Origin: Takakia lepidozioides
Lineage: Eukaryota > Streptophyta > Takakiopsida > Takakiales > Takakiaceae
Assembly: GCA_030704615.1 (NCBI GenBank)
Contig: CM060733.1
Span: 13,144,001-13,208,000, forward strand
Length of the DNA stretch: 64,000 bases
Reading direction: 5' to 3'
A program made the translations under genes and the position numbers. The notes under the pieces are model-generated. The model made no database searches. It was not told where the DNA came from and saw only the letters and a list, made by a program, of their open reading frames with translations. The first letter of the stretch is position 1; each line of letters begins with the position of its first letter. Positions 12,050-23,022 of this stretch are shown in pieces.

Positions 12050-13035
12050 ATGGATGCTTGTGCGGAGGGATTTCTGCAGGAAATCTGGAAAGCCTGAACA
12101 ATTTCCTGAACCAATTTTATATACCAACGTAAGTCTCAGTACTGGATTAACCCCTCACAAATGTAGGTCTATCGCCTCTTCTACTGCCCAACCATGGATG
12201 CGGGGTCTATGGCCACGACGCTATGGCAAACAACATCTCGTGAGTACTCCGGACCAGCAAGAACATAGTCTCTCCCTGCGCCTCTGTTCACCAACTTTCA
12301 ACCACTTTCACAAACTTTGTCGAGGCTGAGCCTAAAGCCCTGGCCATGTTGGGGTCTGATTGGTGGGCAGGTCAAACTCAGCAGATTCATGCATGTGTGA
12401 AGGACTTTCTAGAGGAATGAAGGAAAGCCTGAACAATGTCGAACATAGTCTCTCCCTGCAACTCTGTCATCAACTTTCAAGAGGTTTAAGAAACTGCGAT
12501 CTAGGCTGAGTCTAAAACCCTGGCCATGTGGGGGTCTGATTGTTGGGCAGGTCACCCTCAACAGGTTGATGCATGTGTGAAGGACTTTCTACAGGAATGA
12601 AGCAAAGTTTCAACAATCTCCTCAACCAAATTTTTGTATACCAACATAAGTCCCACTACTGGACTGAACCCCTCACGAAGGTAGGTCTATCGCCTCTTCT
12701 TCTGCCCGAGAATGGATGCGGGGTCTATGGCCACAACGCTGTGGCAAAGAACGTGTCGTGAGTACTTAGGACCATGTTGAACATAGCTGCTCCCTGCACC
12801 TCTGTTCACCAACTTTCAAGAGGTTTAAGAAACTGCGATCCTTCCTGAGTCTAAAACCCTGACCATGTGGGGGTATGATTGCTGGGCATGTCACCCTCAG
12901 CAGGTTGATGCATGTGTGAAGGACTTTCTAGAGGAACGAAGCAAAGGTTCAACAATCTCCTGAACCAATTTTGTATACCAACATAAGTCCCACTATTGGA
13001 CTGAACCCCGCACGAAGGTAGGTCTATCGCCTCCA
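12050..13035 (+). mobile_element. Tandem copies of a LINE 3' end
   Basis: Three to four diverged copies follow one another (near 12063, 12360-12440, 12530-12770 and 12880-13035). Each reads HACVKDFLEE..., then YQHKSHYWTEPLTKVG, and in the better copies VYGHNAVAKNVS. This is colinear with the C-terminus of the LINE protein at 50531-51540 (DACVKGFLEDIW, DGKSHYQRQPLTEVG, VNGHKATANNVL). The copies are therefore LINE ORF2 C-terminal tails, repeated head to tail on the plus strand. The sequence GGTCTATGGCCAC recurs in them and the intervening GAACATAGTCTCTCCCTGC is shared between copies. No reverse-transcriptase core is present. Confidence 0.7.
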
Positions 13036-14700
13036 GTCAGCCCTTCTATACATTGGGGTATGCTATTTCGGGATGTCTCTTCCTTCTCTCTAATGTTTTC
13101 GATTCAAGGGCATGTTGTTCAACATGATGGCAGCCAATGGGATCCTCGTTGCCCCACAATCTGCTCACACTCACTTCACAGTGCCACATTACTGTTCTGT
13201 TTCCTTGCTTACATGTATTGTGCAGTGACATAATGCCCAATACTGAAGCCTAGGACTGTTTCAACAAGTATATGTTGACAAGCACTGGTAACTGGGGTAT
13301 TTCAATGTAGCTCCCTACATGCAACACATGCCTACATTGCATATACAAGCAAGCCAGGAACTGCATGTAAAGGAAATTGGTAACACCCCGCACATACCAT
13401 TCCATGCAACAATCGTAAATGGGCACAATGCACACCCCAGTGCAATCAGCCTTCCTCGCAATCACATGAATGTTATTGTGTTGGTGCCAGTGTGGCAATT
13501 GGTCTCTCAGCAATGATATTGAATATAATTCGTGCCAAGCACATGTGCTCTACACGCCACGAGGTCCAGTGTGTTGCACAATGGTGAATCAACGAAGTGT
13601 AGGGTTCTCTATGCATGCCATTCGGATTTCCATAGTGATACATACACAGAGGGCACCTGATATCAGGCTCGGAAATAAACTCCATAACGGCACGATGGTT
13701 GTCTATAATGCGCACCAACCGTGATTGCACCAACATACGAAATTCGGGACGTTGTGGTCCATACATTTCCATGTCTATGGCACAATGTTTGAACACATGG
13801 GCCTCTCCATCCCCCCATCTCTCTTTGCCGTTGTCTTTCATTCAAACACATGAAAGGATTGAATATGATGATGTTTCCCCTCCTCGTATACCTGCTCTCC
13901 TCCATCTTCACCGAAGCCTGTGCACTTCTCTACAACAATGGTGCCCATCAACCAAAAAAAAATAACTGTTCAAATGTCCTTTCATACTTCGGCCCCAATT
14001 TGTATCCATCCCTATCTCCCAAGGAATATACACTTCTTCTACTTCATCCACTTATGTGTTATGATTTCAGGGTGCACAAATGCAAGCCTACCTTGCCACC
14101 ATCATGGGAGCTGCAAAATCATTCCTTCTGAATTTACATACTTCCCATGTGACCTGTATGTAGAAGGGTAAGTGACACATAAGAAACGTCCCTTCCCTTC
14201 TGCTAATTGCTTTAGGCCAATTGAATGTAATCTTGAAGGTATCACCCCAGGTAAGGAAGATTACGAAAGCAAACAATATTATGCATAAATGCCTATTGGT
14301 TTCATATGCAATTAATGAAATCTTAGCAAGTTCTGTGTGAACATATGGATGGCTGTGGATTGAAGGGTGCCTTTACCAACTGTCAGGTACCCTTCATAAT
14401 TGAATTTCACTTCACCCACAGCCCTCTTGAAGTTGGGGGACAAACACATGCAATCAGACCACACCATGCTTGCTTCAGCAACATTTGTTCAGATCTTCAG
14501 CATGGAACATGCACATTTGCATGCAACCCCTTATGCACTTCTGGTGCAAACGAGGCAGTACTGAATGACCAAGCAGTTCCTCTAGTTCAGCAATACTTAT
14601 GAACTGCCCCACAAACTCCAGCCTCAGTTTTTAAAAGAGCAAACACATGCACTCAATTGGATCCCCACCTTAAACCGCCGACCGTGTCTTCTATGAAGCA
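13036..14700. other. No recognisable gene
   Basis: Overlapping ORFs of 60-120 codons occur on both strands, but none has a recognisable motif or supported splicing. Codon use does not favour one frame. Confidence 0.4.
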
Positions 14701-14707
14701 TTATCAA

Positions 14708-15476
14708 TTACTTCTCAGATTTTGGCGTGGACGATCCTGCCCCACCTACAAGCAAAGCTGAGAGGGCTGGACTGACTCTAAGAGCACCCAAGTCCTGCAC
14801 CAGCTCATCCATGGCAGAAGTCTCATTGATGTCGGTTTTGTCAATCAAAAAAGCAGTAGTGGGAGTGAGCCCCAACGACCAACTAACACTATGCTCTCCT
14901 CTCTCAACCCTATACTGCTTCTTTAGTCGCACTGTAAAGCTACCCTTCACCATCACGTTAGTTTTTATACCAACGAGGGTCTTCTTCGGGTCCACAATGG
15001 GGACCTTGGATTAGGAACCCGGTCTCGTCTGCCTCCACAATGTTGAAGATCTTCTGAGGACTCCGCAGGTTCACCTCCAACCACAAGTACTCCCCAGAAA
15101 TCCGAGCCTTCGTGGTTGTGTCCACATGAAATCCTTTTGCCTGTGCAGCACATACAATCACATCCCAAATACACAAAGGAACCCCCATAGTAACATATTG
15201 CATAGCATATGACTTTGGGGCATTCGGCTTGTACAACAACACTATTCCTTCCAGACACACTGATTTCTCCATGTTGGAACCAAACAAAATGTTTGCAACG
15301 ACAGTGCGTGTCCCTGCCAATCGCGGTTGCAGCATATCCGAGATATCGCAGGGATCTTCAATGGCAACTTCAATAAGACTGCCATTCGTACCTGAATAGT
15401 ATGCCATGACCTGAGTTTGTAATGACTGATTTTGAGAACTAAAGAAACTAAACATATGCCGCTTCCCATGTTTCAC
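14708..15476 (-). pseudogene. Unrecognised coding stretch with a frameshift
   Basis: A frame of 172 codons from ATG at 15476 gives MKHGKRHMFSFFSSQNQ... and later CIWDVIVCAAQAKGFHVDTT. Near 14995 a second frame carries on for 95 codons (VDPKKTLVGIKTNVMVKG...). The two overlap over the same DNA, which fits a single-base frameshift in one older frame. No family is recognised. The downstream part is rich in Ser and Ala. It could be the remnant of a transposon-encoded protein. Confidence 0.4.
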
Positions 15477-15959
15477 TGTTTTTTGGGGCTTTCAGGCAGA
15501 TGGTCACATAAACAGCTGTTCTGAGTGCAAGAGTCGGAATATTATCGGATGGCGCGAAGGCTATAACCTATGCAGCCTTAAGAAAAGAAGAGGAGGAAAA
15601 TGCAACCTCACTTTCTCAAACATCACAGACATTCAGTTCATGAAATGCACTCAATTCCGATTCTCACCGGCAGCAACAACTGGATTATGTTTCGCAACAA
15701 AGATCAACCTCGTCGATTGCCGCTCCACATGAAGGCGAAGCAACCAAGCTCCATATGACACATTTTCTCCACAATACTCGTGTAAACAGACACTGCATCA
15801 TCACAACAGGGACCGTAAGAAGATGAACTTGCAACTGAGCAGAGTACACAATGATCTGCGATGGTTCTGTGGACATACCAACGCCATTAGCCATAATATT
15901 GTCCAACTGAAACAGCCTCCACAGGTACAGTCAAGCACACCTTCCTCTTACGCGCCAAA

Positions 15960-17145
15960 ACAACATGAGGTTTGAGGAGGAGACAGACGGATGATGATCT
16001 GCGGATGAAAAGGCAACTGAGAAAAGAATGGATGGACAATCATGTGTAACCGTGCATGCACACATATTTCATCCGTCGATGGGATGAACAGCGGCAGAAC
16101 ATGAGGGTTGAGGATGATAGTGTCGGATGATGGTTGGCGGATGAAAAGACAACTGACAGAAGAATGGATGAAACTTCATGTGTAACCGTGCAGACGTTAC
16201 AGACTTCATCGTTCCATGGGATGTACATCGGCGATCCAAATGGGGTATTCGAGAAAACAGTTGTTCCCATATCTACCTTCATTGGAGTCTTTCTTTCACA
16301 GAATTCAGGACTTATGCCTCCAGACTTATGCCTCCAGACATGAGGTCACAGTGTCACACGATTATATCCACGGTCTGTACCATTTTCTGAACCATGGTTC
16401 TCACAGTTATGTTCTCAATGGTGATTTGTTATGCTTCAATTTCGCACCAGGTCCTGTTGCTGGTAAAATATGTAAATTGTAACCTGGCATGGACATTCTA
16501 TTCCGTGACACACAAGCCAACCCAACCCCATGCAGACTAAGATTGTCGAAGTCTTCGCCACTCCCTCTCATATGCAAAATAAGAGACTACAGATTGAATT
16601 GAGTAACACTACAACAGGTTATGCTCACAAAACCTCAATGCATCTGGTGTTTTAGGGTTCCTGTTCATACTGCCACTTGCATTCATATTGGGCCATATAC
16701 AATGTTGCAAATTCATTCCGTATGGGTTACTGATATCGTGTTGGAATGGTAGCGTCATGCTGCAAATCTGACATGTTGTTACACATGAATTGCACAAGAG
16801 CAGGACAAGCTAGAGTCTGAAAAACCTACGTGTATCTTCAAATTGGTTGTTTTCTGAGAACTGTGACGAGCATTCACATTAGCGCTTCTAGAATGTTGAG
16901 CACAAGAGGAACGATGTATTCATTGTGTATGTGTACATAACAACATTTTACAAAGCTAGGTTCATTCTCCAGCGACAAAGACTTTACTTAACCTCAATTG
17001 AATAAGATGAGAAGAAGTGAAGCTGATAAATCCGACAGGGGGATGACTACACAGAACGGATGGCTGACAAACGAATGCAAATGCCATGTGTAATAGTGCA
17101 GCCGTTACACAGTGCAACCCTCGATGGGATATACATAGGTGCTTT
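15960..17145 (+). repeat. Three copies of a GGATGAAAA...GTGTAA..GTGCA repeat
   Basis: The order AGACGGATGATG or GCGGATGAAAAG, GAATGGATG, CATGTGTAACCGTGCA, then CGATGGGATGTACATCGG recurs near 15985-16095, 16125-16240 and (diverged) 17040-17145. The last part is partly palindromic. Between the copies nothing gene-like is supported. Confidence 0.5.
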
Positions 17146-17441
17146 TTCTGCTGGTGGGGAGTTCACGTTTGTCCCACCGAGACCTTGTGGAAGAGCAAGT
17201 TGAAAAATTGAATATAAGCACAGGGTCATTCTGTGTTTCATGTGATTCATCATTGTTTTTCTTCACATCATCTCTTTCAAGAGGGAGTATCAGGAAGTTC
17301 TGTTGTTATCTTAGGGTTACCCAAGTCGTCTCCTGTATACATTGTTTTCCTGGTATTCTTCTAAGAAAGTCATAGTTCTTTGGAGTCATCTTCTCCACAC
17401 ACTATAGTACTTACATATTATGAGGAGACTACTCTATCAAG

Positions 17442-17933
17442 TTGAGGGTTGCAATGGGATTTGGGGCGGGTGTAGCTTTCAGGCTCCGCAAGATTTATGC
17501 AGGATTTGAAGAATTGCCAGCCCATATTCCCCATGAGGTCATCTTGCGCCTTCTTGAAAAGGTGCAAACGGAAGAGGGGCAGGACAAAGTGTGGGTTTAC
17601 AAAATCCAAGGAGGAGTCAGGACAATGACAGTCCACATGGGCGACCTGAAGTGTTTCTACACAATGGATGAAAAGGAGCAAGGAGCTGTGGTTTTGTGCC
17701 ATGTGATGTTAGGTTTCGTGGACAGGCTTGTGTTGAAGACCTGGCACCACACAACCAGCCGCTATGAAGGGGAGGGTGTTGTGGATTGGGGGTACCATGT
17801 AGATATAGAAGAGGGATGGGTACAAGAGTTTCTGGAACTCATCCCAGAAAGTAAGAGGGGCATAATAGTCGTAGACCCCTCTAAGGGGTTTTTGGAGGAT
17901 GAGGTTCGCAGCTATGCAGGACTGAATGGTTAG
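17442..17933 (+). CDS. Unrecognised protein, single long exon
   Basis: An uninterrupted frame of about 163 codons has a natural protein composition: LRKIYAGFEELPAHIPHEV, VYKIQGGVRTMTVHMGDL, and GIIVVDPSKGFLEDEV near the end, stopping TAG at 17931-17933. The first in-frame ATG is at about 17454; an upstream splice acceptor is equally possible, because a normal promoter or Kozak context is not obvious. I see no signal peptide, membrane segment or known catalytic motif. It may be a host gene exon or a transposon-borne gene. Confidence 0.4.
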   Translation: MRVAMGFGAGVAFRLRKIYAGFEELPAHIPHEVILRLLEKVQTEEGQDKVWVYKIQGGVRTMTVHMGDLKCFYTMDEKEQGAVVLCHVMLGFVDRLVLKTWHHTTSRYEGEGVVDWGYHVDIEEGWVQEFLELIPESKRGIIVVDPSKGFLEDEVRSYAGLNG

Positions 17934-18119
17934 TGATTGTAAGACTTTTCATTGACGACCTGGTACTTGCAGAATTCATTGCACCAAACTCTCGCTTTGT
18001 GCCTCCCTATTTCGGGGTTTGTACATGAAAGTCGGCTTCAGACATATAGTACATACATGTTGTAACAATTACTTCTCTCAGAGTTGGTATGAGTTGAAGA
18101 CTCTTGGTTCAAGCTTTCC

Positions 18120-18395
18120 TTCATTCCTCTAGAAAGTCCTTCACACATGCATGAATCTGCTGAGTGTGACCCGCCCAGCAATCAGACCCCAACATGGCCA
18201 GGGCTTAAGGCTTGGTCTCCGCATCCATTCTTGGGCAAAAGAAGAGGCGATAGACCTACCTTCGTGAGGGGTTCAGTCCAGTTGTGGGACTTATGTTGGT
18301 AGACAAAATTGGTTTAGGAGATTGTTGCAGCTTTCTCATTCCTCTAGAAAGTCCTTCATACATGCATCAACCTGCCGGGGGTGACCTGCAGCTGA
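18120..18395 (-). mobile_element. LINE 3'-end fragments, minus strand
   Basis: The reverse complement carries the same ATGCATGTGTGAAGGACTTT and CCCCTCACGAAGGTAGG words as the 12-13 kb copies, with two partial units (18120-18200 and 18255-18395). They belong to the same LINE C-terminal/3' family, inserted in the opposite direction. Confidence 0.65.
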
Positions 18396-18980
18396 CCAAG
18401 TTTTACCCAGCCCCCTTCCAACGGACCGGCCAGACTACGCTAGATGATGTGAGATTGTATGCTGTCCCACCACTGTTAACACCACCAGACCAAACCCATA
18501 CTACCTTCTCATATAGAGGACCCTCTTGCTCATCTTCAATTTGCAGTCTGCCCTCCCTGTTCCCTAGCTTCTACGCCCCCTCTCCCTGCAGCTTACAACA
18601 TCCTTGGACGCTGCTGCCCACACATTCAACCACCCACCCAGGTTCCACAACACCTCTAGCTCATGTATCTCTACCCTCCTTCTCACTCTCTCTCTCTACT
18701 AGCTACCTGTTTCAACCAGTGGTCATGTGGTAGCTAAATTGGTTGCATGGCCCTCTTGCCTGGGGCAAGCCCATGATCCCTCCTAATGCTGTATCGCTGC
18801 CCCCACAGCTCCCACTGCTTCACACCCATATAGATACCACATCATTTGCCACCCCCCCTCTTGGAAATTTGGGCTGCTCCATCCATTCTTGCATCCATTC
18901 TTGGGCAGAATAGGAAAGAGGGACTGAAGCGAACTTGCAAAACAAAGCAGAAAACGTGCACTGACGGTCAGAAATGTGCT
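18396..18980. other. No recognisable gene
   Basis: The stretch is pyrimidine-rich, with CT-rich tracts near 18600-18700. The plus-strand ORF 18284-18733 follows from this composition. Nothing else can be supported. Confidence 0.4.
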
Positions 18981-20272
18981 ACCTGTAAGAAGAATAAGAC
19001 ACAATTGTGGGAAGCAAAGGACCGCAGAAAGGTAGACAATGAATAAATAATACTTTCTGTAGCCAATTGTATCCAATGTCACAACGCTTTGCCGACTTTC
19101 CTAGCTCGTTTACACCGTCTGCGTGTGAGGGGAGCTGGAGTGGTGGGCACAGGGAGGATAGGGCTGCTGCAATCTCCAACTTTGCGTGGGGTTTTGGGCA
19201 CTGCATATGGAGGCTCGTGCGATGGGTGATCGTCAAAATCATGTCTTGAAGTTCATATCTTTTCTTGCGCACGGCCTCAGTAGGGAACCAGTCTGATGTG
19301 AGCTGCAAAGAAAGAAGAACAAAGAATGCAAAAGCAAACAATGAACAAGCAATGATCATTGTTAGAAATTCATACAATTTTTGTAAGGATATTCATGTTC
19401 ATTCTACCTGATACATGGATTCAGCACATTGCGCGAGCACATGAACGTCCACAACTAAAACAGGCAGCAAATGATCATGTAAACCACGAGCAGCTGCCTC
19501 TTACCGGGCCTGCACCACCAGGTTGTGGATTCAAGTACGTTTGCACTAAGTACAGCTCAATGTAATGAGCTACAAACAGACCACACTGCCATGAGTTGGC
19601 CTGCTATGGAACAGACAGGCAGAACCACCGCTTGAGGTCAGTCGCATCCTTCCACTGGGGGCTTCCTGGGCTGATTCCTCTGACCATGGCCCAGAAAGTA
19701 GCAAACAATGGCTTGAAAGCACGGTACTTGTGCAAACTTCTTATGCTATTCAAGTGAAGGTAGCGAGAGGTTCCAAGATAACCAGACTCCAATGGTCACT
19801 GCACAGGGGGGCAACAACAGCAGGTTAGTCCATATGTAGCAATGGAGCACGGCCTTCTTCAAAGGTACGGCAACAAAAAGGTATAAATGCATACACATTG
19901 TACTCACTTGCATAAAATTGGCACAATAAGGGCTTCAACACCCTCACTCCTGAAGAAGGGGAACCGTCTTTGCATCCAAATCCACACAGAGTCGACTTGA
20001 TTTGCCTGCTTTGCACAATGATCGCGAAGGCATATCCATGTGAAACTATCTACAACACGGATTTTATTGCACACATGTTCAGGAAGAGAAAGTATTTTAA
20101 CTGACACCCATAAGTCCATCAGACGGTCACTAATCCACCCCCTTGCAGAGAACAAGTCATCTGCATCTTCTAGTCTAAGAGGAACTTGCAAAACCCGAGA
20201 GCCCTTCAAAAACCATATGTCATGTGTTTTTGCCACCACTGCACCACTGGCCCGCCTGCAAAAAAGGCACAT
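18981..20272 (-). pseudogene. Ulp1/C48-like cysteine protease remnant
   Basis: Minus-strand exon-like segments fit a ubiquitin-like-protein protease. 20272-19904 has DDLFSARGWISDRLMDLW, like the substrate-groove GWLSD..I motif, and ends VEALIVPIL. Around 19800, after a possible acceptor, DHWSLVILE carries the presumed catalytic His. A frame change leads to YLHLNSIRSLHKYRAF, where the usual LDS has Asn in place of catalytic Asp. I could not find the expected Gln/Cys box (19480-19560 reads QPGGAGP). Further segments (LTSDWFPTEAVRKKRY) run to about 19000. Ulp1 domains are known in several plant transposons, and upstream segments on the same strand look like parts of one gene. It is inactive by sequence. 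Confidence 0.5.
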
Positions 20273-20441
20273 ACCTCATTGCTATGAGAATCCGCCCACA
20301 TAATTATGCACATGCGGGCCACTTGCAAACCGTGGATGGAAGGTATACCATATCATGCATGAAAAAGGGTGCACAGGCGTCGCAACTCACAATACATTTT
20401 CGAGGCCTTCATGTATCCTGCACATCCAAGAGCCCAATATG

Positions 20442-21119
20442 TCAATGCATGTGCAACGTCGTACATACACCATTTCCAATCTGGAAAAAAAACCACAATG
20501 GCACTGGATACCTGGACATGGTTTTGTTGTGCTGCAATGCAAGTGCTGGTTGGGGCAATGCATCCTTTGCCTTGGCAGCAACCATGGTATGGATGTGCTT
20601 GGGTTTGGCAAAGGTGGCAGTGGTTGCATTTTTATTCAATGCCCGAACGCTGCCATGTACATCACCATGAAATCGTGTAGTAGCCTTTGTACTGTGAGGT
20701 GTATCAGCACCATCAAACAAGATTTGGTAAGGTCGCATGGGTGAAGGCAGTGCGAGAACCATCGCATTGGGGGTGGGAGGCTCTGTCCCATGTTTAAGCA
20801 CTGAGGTAGCTGGGGTAACGGAAGATCCAACAGTGCTTACTACACGTACAATAGCACCCTCATCAGTGGGACATCGCATATTAAGGGGTGGTGGACTTTG
20901 GAACTCAGTTATGTCATAGAGGGTTTGTTCTGAAGTGAAAGAGGCCACAGGGGGAGGCGGTCGACACAATCCAGGAAATACCTGAGTGGCGCTTAGTTCC
21001 ATTTCAAGTTGAGTCATGGGACCTGGTTGTGGGCACTGTATGTCGCCACAAGTTTCTTCAGCAGGCAGGATCGTTTGGGCCTGAGGGAGGACATGATTCG
21101 ACAGCACATGTTCTACCAC
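20442..21119 (-). pseudogene. Proline-rich linker segment of the older minus-strand transposon gene
   Basis: The open frame of 225 codons (MVEHVLSNHVLPQAQ...; CRPPPPVASFTSEQT; PPTPNAMVLALPSP) is low in structure and rich in Pro, Ser and Thr. It has no catalytic motif. It lies between the duplicated region at 21175-21625 and the protease-like part, in the same orientation, so it is probably a linker region of that gene. This is inferred from position only. Confidence 0.35.
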
Positions 21120-21174
21120 GACATTGTTGGCCTCATCAGAAGGTGTGGAATTGGCCGCGAATGGTGTGGAATTG

Positions 21175-21383
21175 GCCGATGTTGGTGTGCAGGCTGTCTT
21201 GACTACGGGGAATCCAGCCTACATGACAAACTTGAGGCTGCCTGACAAATCCTCTATGAGGTTCACATTGAGAGGCTCGCAAGGGATGAGGCACGTTTCT
21301 GCAATGCCAAGTGTGGACATAAGGAGGCGGCTGTCCTTGAACCGCAGTCAAGCGCACTCGTTCACCTGAGTACAAATACGAAC
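21175..21383 (+). repeat. Left arm of a 209-bp inverted repeat
   Basis: This arm is an inverted copy of 21417-21625, nearly identical with a few substitutions. It reads YGESSLHDKLEAA on the plus strand, that is, an inverted duplicate of an exon of the minus-strand gene. A 33-nt spacer separates the arms. Confidence 0.9.
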
Positions 21384-21416
21384 TAACATTTTAGCGGCCA
21401 AAATGAGTGCCCCCAT

Positions 21417-21625
21417 GTTCGTATTTGTACTCAGGTGAATGAGTGCGCTTGACTGCGGTTCAAGGACAACCGCCTCCTTATGTCCACACTTGGCATTGCA
21501 GAAACGTGCCTCATCCCTTGCGAGCCTCTCAATGTGGACCTCATGGAGGATTTGTCGGGCAGCCTCAAGTTTGTCATGTAGGCTGGATTCCCCGTAGTCA
21601 AGACAGCCTGCACACCAACATCGGC
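21417..21625 (-). repeat. Right arm of the inverted repeat (original exon)
   Basis: Minus-strand reading gives CAGCLDYGESSLHDKLEAAR, then ILHEVHIERLARDEARFCN, in line with the upstream coding part at 21770-22419. It is therefore the original copy. A transcript through both arms would fold into a hairpin of about 209 bp. Confidence 0.85.
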
Positions 21626-22419
21626 ATTGTGAAAATGTGGCCGTGACAAGAAATGAAATGAGAACAACACCAGGGACATTGTTAAGAACCACCAGGAACT
21701 GAAATGCAGTAGCATGAACCGTGGTAAGGGCAATACACACCTAGTGGACAAGGAAGCCAGCCCATGTCGACATCCTCCCAATGCTTCAAAATTTTGTTGA
21801 AGTCCTTCAAGGCTTTTTTCTTGCCCCCTGCACCATCAGTTGGTATACTCCCACACCACAATATTCTGAAGGCAATAGGATTCAGAACGGCGAGGTCATG
21901 CACAGCCCTGCATTGGACCTCACGCATGAAACAATGCAGATCTTCAAAAAGGTGTTCGCAGTCCTCTTTCCGCACTCCCCGAAGGGCTGCAAGCCCTTCA
22001 CGCACCTGGGTTCGGGCTTCCTCGTATGGGGGCATGCGTCCATACAAGAAGTATCCAATCTGCAGGAAATTCTCACCCGCATTTGTAATGGCACACTGGC
22101 CATCTTCTGTGTTGAGAAGATGATTTCGGAGAGTTAACAAGATGGAGTTTCGGGGAATTGACATAGGTTTCATGTTGTGAACGTGAGACATCCAAACCAG
22201 ACGGAACACCCTGCTGAAAAGTGGAATGTTTGGAGGTGGAGCGTGGTGGCGAGCAGCCTCAAGAATGACCATCAACCTATCAGATTCATCCTCATAATGT
22301 GTGAACATATCGGGGGGCAACTCAGGGATCTCACTTGCTGCAACAATTTGGTACAGAGGGGACCAACCCCAGATTCCCTCCTGTTTCTCATCATATTGTT
22401 CTCTATCCCATTTTGCCAT
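21626..22419 (-). pseudogene. 3' part of an older transposon-type gene, split by El2
   Basis: The frame reads VVDDNMAKWDREQYDEKQEG directly after the El2 junction, then QIVAASEIPELPPDMFTHYEDESDR, RLVWMSHVHNMKPMSIPRNS, YFLYGRMPPYEEARTQVREG and KKKALKDFNKILKHWED. It is open for more than 240 codons. No family is recognised. The frame continues the minus-strand frame found on the other side of El2 at 33763-33900 (AELPTVWHITSNAWALLDF...GSEQKFVD). The ATG at 22419 is thus not a true start but an internal Met next to the insertion. The Ulp1-like remnant downstream is probably its C-terminal domain. Confidence 0.55.
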
Positions 22420-22424
22420 GTTGT

Positions 22425-22433
22425 CGTCAACAA
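22425..22433. repeat. Target-site duplication, left of El2
   Basis: CGTCAACAA here and exactly at 33754-33762 flank El2. The similarity extends outward to TGTTG(T)CGTCAACAA with one extra base on the left, so the duplication may be 14-15 bp with an indel. Confidence 0.7.
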
Positions 22434-22435
22434 CG

Positions 22436-22620
22436 ACGCAATGGCGTGAGCGTTGCACGTGAGCGCGCGAGCGTACACTCACGCAGGAGTGACGTGGCGT
22501 GAGCGTCATGTCAGCATGCTGATGTGGCGGTAAATGATGACATGGCACTGTCCGTCAACTGCCACGTCAGCATTAACATGCGCCGCCTATAACCGTGGAT
22601 GGTCCTATGACCGTGGAATT
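22436..22620 (+). repeat. El2 left terminal and subterminal region
   Basis: GTGAGCG-type motifs are clustered at 22443-22510 (TGGCGTGAGCG, CACGTGAGCGCGCGAGCG, GTGGCGTGAGCG). They are followed by TGCCACGTCAGC, CTATAACCGTGGATGG and CCTATGACCGTGGAA. This mirrors the order at the right end (33535-33740) and in El1 (658-775). Confidence 0.65.
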
Positions 22621-23022
22621 AATGCAGGGAATCTTGCCTAAATAGAATCAAGACGAGCGTTGAGGCCTACAATTGCAGCATCCAACATTGTGCAATTACA
22701 AATGCTTGTTTCACTTTTACAATTACGAAGACGACAAAATATCCTCACAAAGTGTACGCCATAAAGGCTGCCACGAGAAGACTTCCTCCCTCCTCAAATA
22801 ACAATGAGAGTTATGATCATCTTCAAAAGATGATTGTAGTGCATAGCGACAGCAAGACATGTAGACTTCGAACGGTGCAATGACAAATGTGCACTACCTA
22901 AAAGTTGTCACTCAGACCTCACTCCGTATAGTTGGAGGCCATATCATTGCACAGCCGACGAATTGATGTGAATTACACATTTCAAATCATGGTCATCCAC
23001 ATACCACATTACATAGTTCATG
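22621..23022. other. El2 left internal non-coding
   Basis: No gene; this is 3' flanking sequence of the minus-strand transposase. It contains no obvious repeat. Confidence 0.4.

Noticed and set aside
20224-20744. Plus-strand ORFs of 100-150 codons over 20.2-20.7 kb
   Set aside because: They are opposite to a longer minus-strand frame that fits the neighbouring gene. Their Cys/His content gives no ordered zinc-finger pattern.
21009-21245. Plus-strand ORF with a Cys/Trp-rich end (CGIGREWCGIGRCWCAGC)
   Set aside because: It is the reversed arm of the inverted duplication plus a short local repeat, not an independent gene.
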